Below are positions 5,907 through 7,302 of a DNA stretch of 7,302 nucleotides, in pieces (position 1 is the first letter of the stretch; every line of letters begins with the position of its first letter). The position numbers and the translations under genes were made by a program. Source of the DNA: Chloroflexota bacterium. GTDB lineage: Bacteria; Chloroflexota; Anaerolineae; Anaerolineales; Anaerolineaceae. The notes below the pieces were generated by a model, which saw nothing but the letters and a program-made list of their open reading frames with translations, did no database searches and was not told where the DNA came from. The stretch is taken from positions 1 through 7,302 of the forward strand of contig JAEXTI010000467.1 in assembly GCA_023406965.1 (NCBI GenBank), given 5' to 3'.

Positions 5907-6676
5907 GTGCAGAGCGAACAACCCTGGAAGTTATTGCGCCAACCGTTGAAGAAGCTGTTCAGAAAGGGCTCTCGCAGCTCAATCTGCGCGAAGATGCTGT
6001 GGACGTTGAGGTGCTGGATAGCGGCAGCCGCGGCTTGTTTGGCATTGGCAGCCGGCAGGCACGTGTCAAACTGACCCTGAAGGGCGCCGCGGAAGTCAAG
6101 CCGGTTACGCCCGTCACTCCGGCTGCCCCGGTGAGTGCGAAGATTGTTGAAGAGCCTGTTCAGGCGAGCATCTCAACCAGCGAGGTTGTGGCGGATGGTG
6201 AAGAAGACGAGGCTGTGGAAGTTGCCCGAATGATCGTGCTGGACCTATTGGACAAGATGAAAGTGCATGCCAAAGTCACCGCCCAGATGCAGACAGCCCA
6301 GGATGCGCACGATGAGGACACCGTGGTGGTGAACATTGAAGGCAACGACCTGAGCATTTTGATCGGGCGGCGCTCTGAGACACTAAACGCGCTGCAATAC
6401 ATCACCAGCCTGATTGTGGGCAAGCGCCTGAACCATTGGGTGCCGGTGACGATCGATGTGCAGGGGTATCGTGCCCGACGGGAGCGCCAACTGCGTGTCC
6501 TGGCGCGACGCATGGCCGAGCAGGCCATTCACACCGGCAAGCGACAAACGCTGGAGCCGATGCCCGCGGCGGAACGGCGCGTGATCCACATGGAACTGCG
6601 CGACCATCCGGATGTGATGACCGAGAGCACCGGCGAAGAGCCAAACCGCAAGATCACGATTGTGGTGAAGAAATAA
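5903..6676 (+). CDS. jag: RNA-binding protein Jag/KhpB (Jag_N, KH, R3H)
   Basis: This 257-residue cytosolic protein has the three Jag/KhpB domains. Jag_N is at 1-58, with the family SRGLFGIGSRQARV at 42-55. A Pro/Ala/Val/Glu-rich linker (about 62-105) follows. A KH-II domain spans about 106-188; its nucleic-acid loop reads IGRRSETL (154-161), so the usual final Gly of GxxG is Ser158. The R3H domain spans about 192-257, with R225 and H229 forming R-x3-H. KhpB works with KhpA as an RNA chaperone affecting cell division and envelope synthesis in some Firmicutes; its role here is inferred. It overlaps yidC by 4 bases and ends one base before a large terminator palindrome, so it is the last gene of the operon. 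Confidence 0.95.
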   Translation: MSAERTTLEVIAPTVEEAVQKGLSQLNLREDAVDVEVLDSGSRGLFGIGSRQARVKLTLKGAAEVKPVTPVTPAAPVSAKIVEEPVQASISTSEVVADGEEDEAVEVARMIVLDLLDKMKVHAKVTAQMQTAQDAHDEDTVVVNIEGNDLSILIGRRSETLNALQYITSLIVGKRLNHWVPVTIDVQGYRARRERQLRVLARRMAEQAIHTGKRQTLEPMPAAERRVIHMELRDHPDVMTESTGEEPNRKITIVVKK

Positions 6677-6714
6677 GAAAAGCAGGGGCAATTCATGAAT
6701 TGCCCCTGCTTTTC
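6677..6714. terminator. Perfect 38-base palindromic terminator, probably bidirectional
   Basis: Bases 6677-6695 are the exact reverse complement of 6696-6714. The GC-rich part is GCAGGGGCAATTC, with AAAA before and TTTT after, so it can work as an intrinsic terminator on either strand. It begins directly after the jag stop codon (6674-6676). If all pairs form no loop remains; in practice the central TTCATGAA bases would open. Confidence 0.93.
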
Positions 6715-6716
6715 GT

Positions 6717-6750
6717 GAAGGCGTTTCCACCCCTGGAAGCGCCTTCTTTT
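6717..6750 (+). terminator. Second intrinsic terminator in tandem
   Basis: GAAGGCGTTTCCA (6717-6729) pairs with TGGAAGCGCCTTC (6734-6746), 13 pairs with one G-T wobble, around a CCCC loop. TTTT (6747-6750) follows. It lies 2 bases after the first palindrome and gives a double stop before the next gene's -10 box. Confidence 0.88.
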
Positions 6751-6751
6751 G

Positions 6752-6757
6752 TATAAT
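6752..6757 (+). promoter_or_regulatory. -10 box of the pyrimidine-nucleoside phosphorylase gene
   Basis: A perfect TATAAT begins 2 bases after the T-run of the second terminator. The -35 region would fall inside the terminator hairpin (about 6728-6735, CACCCCTG), and no TTGACA-like box is seen there; there is also no extended TG motif. The promoter may be weak or activator-dependent. The predicted start near 6764 leaves a leader of only about 18 bases. Confidence 0.6.
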
Positions 6758-6765
6758 GGGAGGGT

Positions 6766-6774
6766 GGAAAGGAG
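6766..6774 (+). promoter_or_regulatory. Ribosome binding site selecting ATG 6782
   Basis: GGAAAGGAG ends 7 bases before the ATG at 6782 but only 1 base before the in-frame ATG at 6776. Spacing favours 6782, which also gives the family N-terminus [10 protein letters not shown]. Confidence 0.75.
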
Positions 6775-6781
6775 CATGAAT

Positions 6782-7302
6782 ATGCGTGCTGTCGATATTA
6801 TCATCAAGAAACGCGACCAGGGGGAACTGACCAAAGAAGAGATCGAATTCTTTGTGCAAGGCTTCACCCGTGGTGAAATTCCCGACTACCAGGTAGCTGC
6901 CTGGGCCATGGCTGTGCTGCTCAACGGCATGACCGACCAGGAAACTACCGACCTGACCCTGGCGATTGCCCATTCCGGATCGGTGCAGGACTTGAGCGGC
7001 GTGGTGGAAATTGCCGTGGATAAGCATTCGACCGGCGGGGTGGGGGACAAGACCACCCTGGTGGTGGAGCCGGTGGTGGCAGCTTGCGGGCTGGCGGTGG
7101 GCAAAATGTCGGGGCGCGGACTGGGCTTCAGCGGCGGCACGCTGGACAAGCTGGAGTCGATTCCGGGTTATCGCTCGAACCTTTCGACCGAGGAGTTCAT
7201 GGCCCAGCTCAAGCGCATTGGGCTGGTGTTGACCGGGCAGAGCGGCGACCTGGCTCCCGCCGATGGCAAGCTCTACGCGCTGCGGGATGTGACCGGGACG
7301 GT
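6782..7302 (+). CDS. pdp: Pyrimidine-nucleoside (thymidine) phosphorylase, 3' end missing
   Basis: The 173 visible residues are the N-terminal 40% of a family of about 430-440 residues; the frame is open to the window edge. The enzyme cleaves thymidine, uridine or deoxyuridine with phosphate to free base and (deoxy)ribose 1-phosphate in nucleoside salvage, in the cytosol as a dimer. [17 protein letters not shown] opens the helical domain. [11 protein letters not shown] (80-90) and [18 protein letters not shown] (108-125) are the phosphate-binding and signature motifs. [22 protein letters not shown] (152-173) includes Y165 and R168, matching the pyrimidine-contact arginine of Bacillus-type enzymes as I recall it. 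Ser117 replaces the usual Thr/Ala of the signature. Similarity by memory is closer to Bacillus pdp than to E. coli deoA. The gene stands apart from the rpmH operon behind two terminators. Confidence 0.95.
   Translation, partial: MRAVDIIIKKRDQGELTKEEIEFFVQGFTRGEIPDYQVAAWAMAVLLNGMTDQETTDLTLAIAHSGSVQDLSGVVEIAVDKHSTGGVGDKTTLVVEPVVAACGLAVGKMSGRGLGFSGGTLDKLESIPGYRSNLSTEEFMAQLKRIGLVLTGQSGDLAPADGKLYALRDVTGT

Noticed and set aside
6383..7027. 214-codon antisense ORF crossing the jag terminators
   Set aside because: It runs through two terminator hairpins and opposite two well-supported genes; composition is that of a frame shadow.

Overview
The window looks like a chromosomal segment of a Chloroflexota-type bacterium, probably class Anaerolineae. 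This is judged from the protein flavour and gene order by memory, not by a search. All confident genes lie on the + strand. Nothing indicates a mobile element, CRISPR array, tRNA or rRNA.

Region 1 (1-2905) is a potassium-handling cluster. It starts with the 3' part of a KimA-like (KUP/APC-superfamily) K+ transporter whose start lies upstream of the window. Two different TrkA/RCK-type NAD-binding regulatory proteins follow, 21 and 4 bases apart. No TrkH or KtrB channel subunit is visible, so the RCK proteins may serve the KimA-like carrier.

Region 2 (2906-6750) is the conserved rpmH-rnpA-yidD-yidC-jag locus. A consensus sigma70-type promoter (TTGACC, 17 bases, TATAAT) lies in a dense set of inverted and direct repeats. 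A structured leader of about 135 bases precedes a 57-codon rpmH (ribosomal protein L34). Next come rnpA (RNase P protein, GTG start), yidD, an eight-repeat PQQ/BamB-like beta-propeller lipoprotein (TTG start), yidC (membrane insertase, ATGA overlap with the next gene) and jag/khpB (Jag_N-KH-R3H RNA-binding protein). Two hairpin terminators close the unit. The unusual member is the propeller lipoprotein between yidD and yidC, which suggests an extracytoplasmic partner of the insertase.

Region 3 (6752-7302) begins with a perfect TATAAT directly after the second terminator. It carries the 5' part of a pyrimidine-nucleoside phosphorylase gene (pdp/deoA family) that runs off the window end.

The best leads are the KimA plus two RCK proteins module, the propeller lipoprotein in the insertase operon, and the repeat-rich promoter and foldable leader of rpmH. 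No wholly unknown system is evident. These are unusual combinations of known families.
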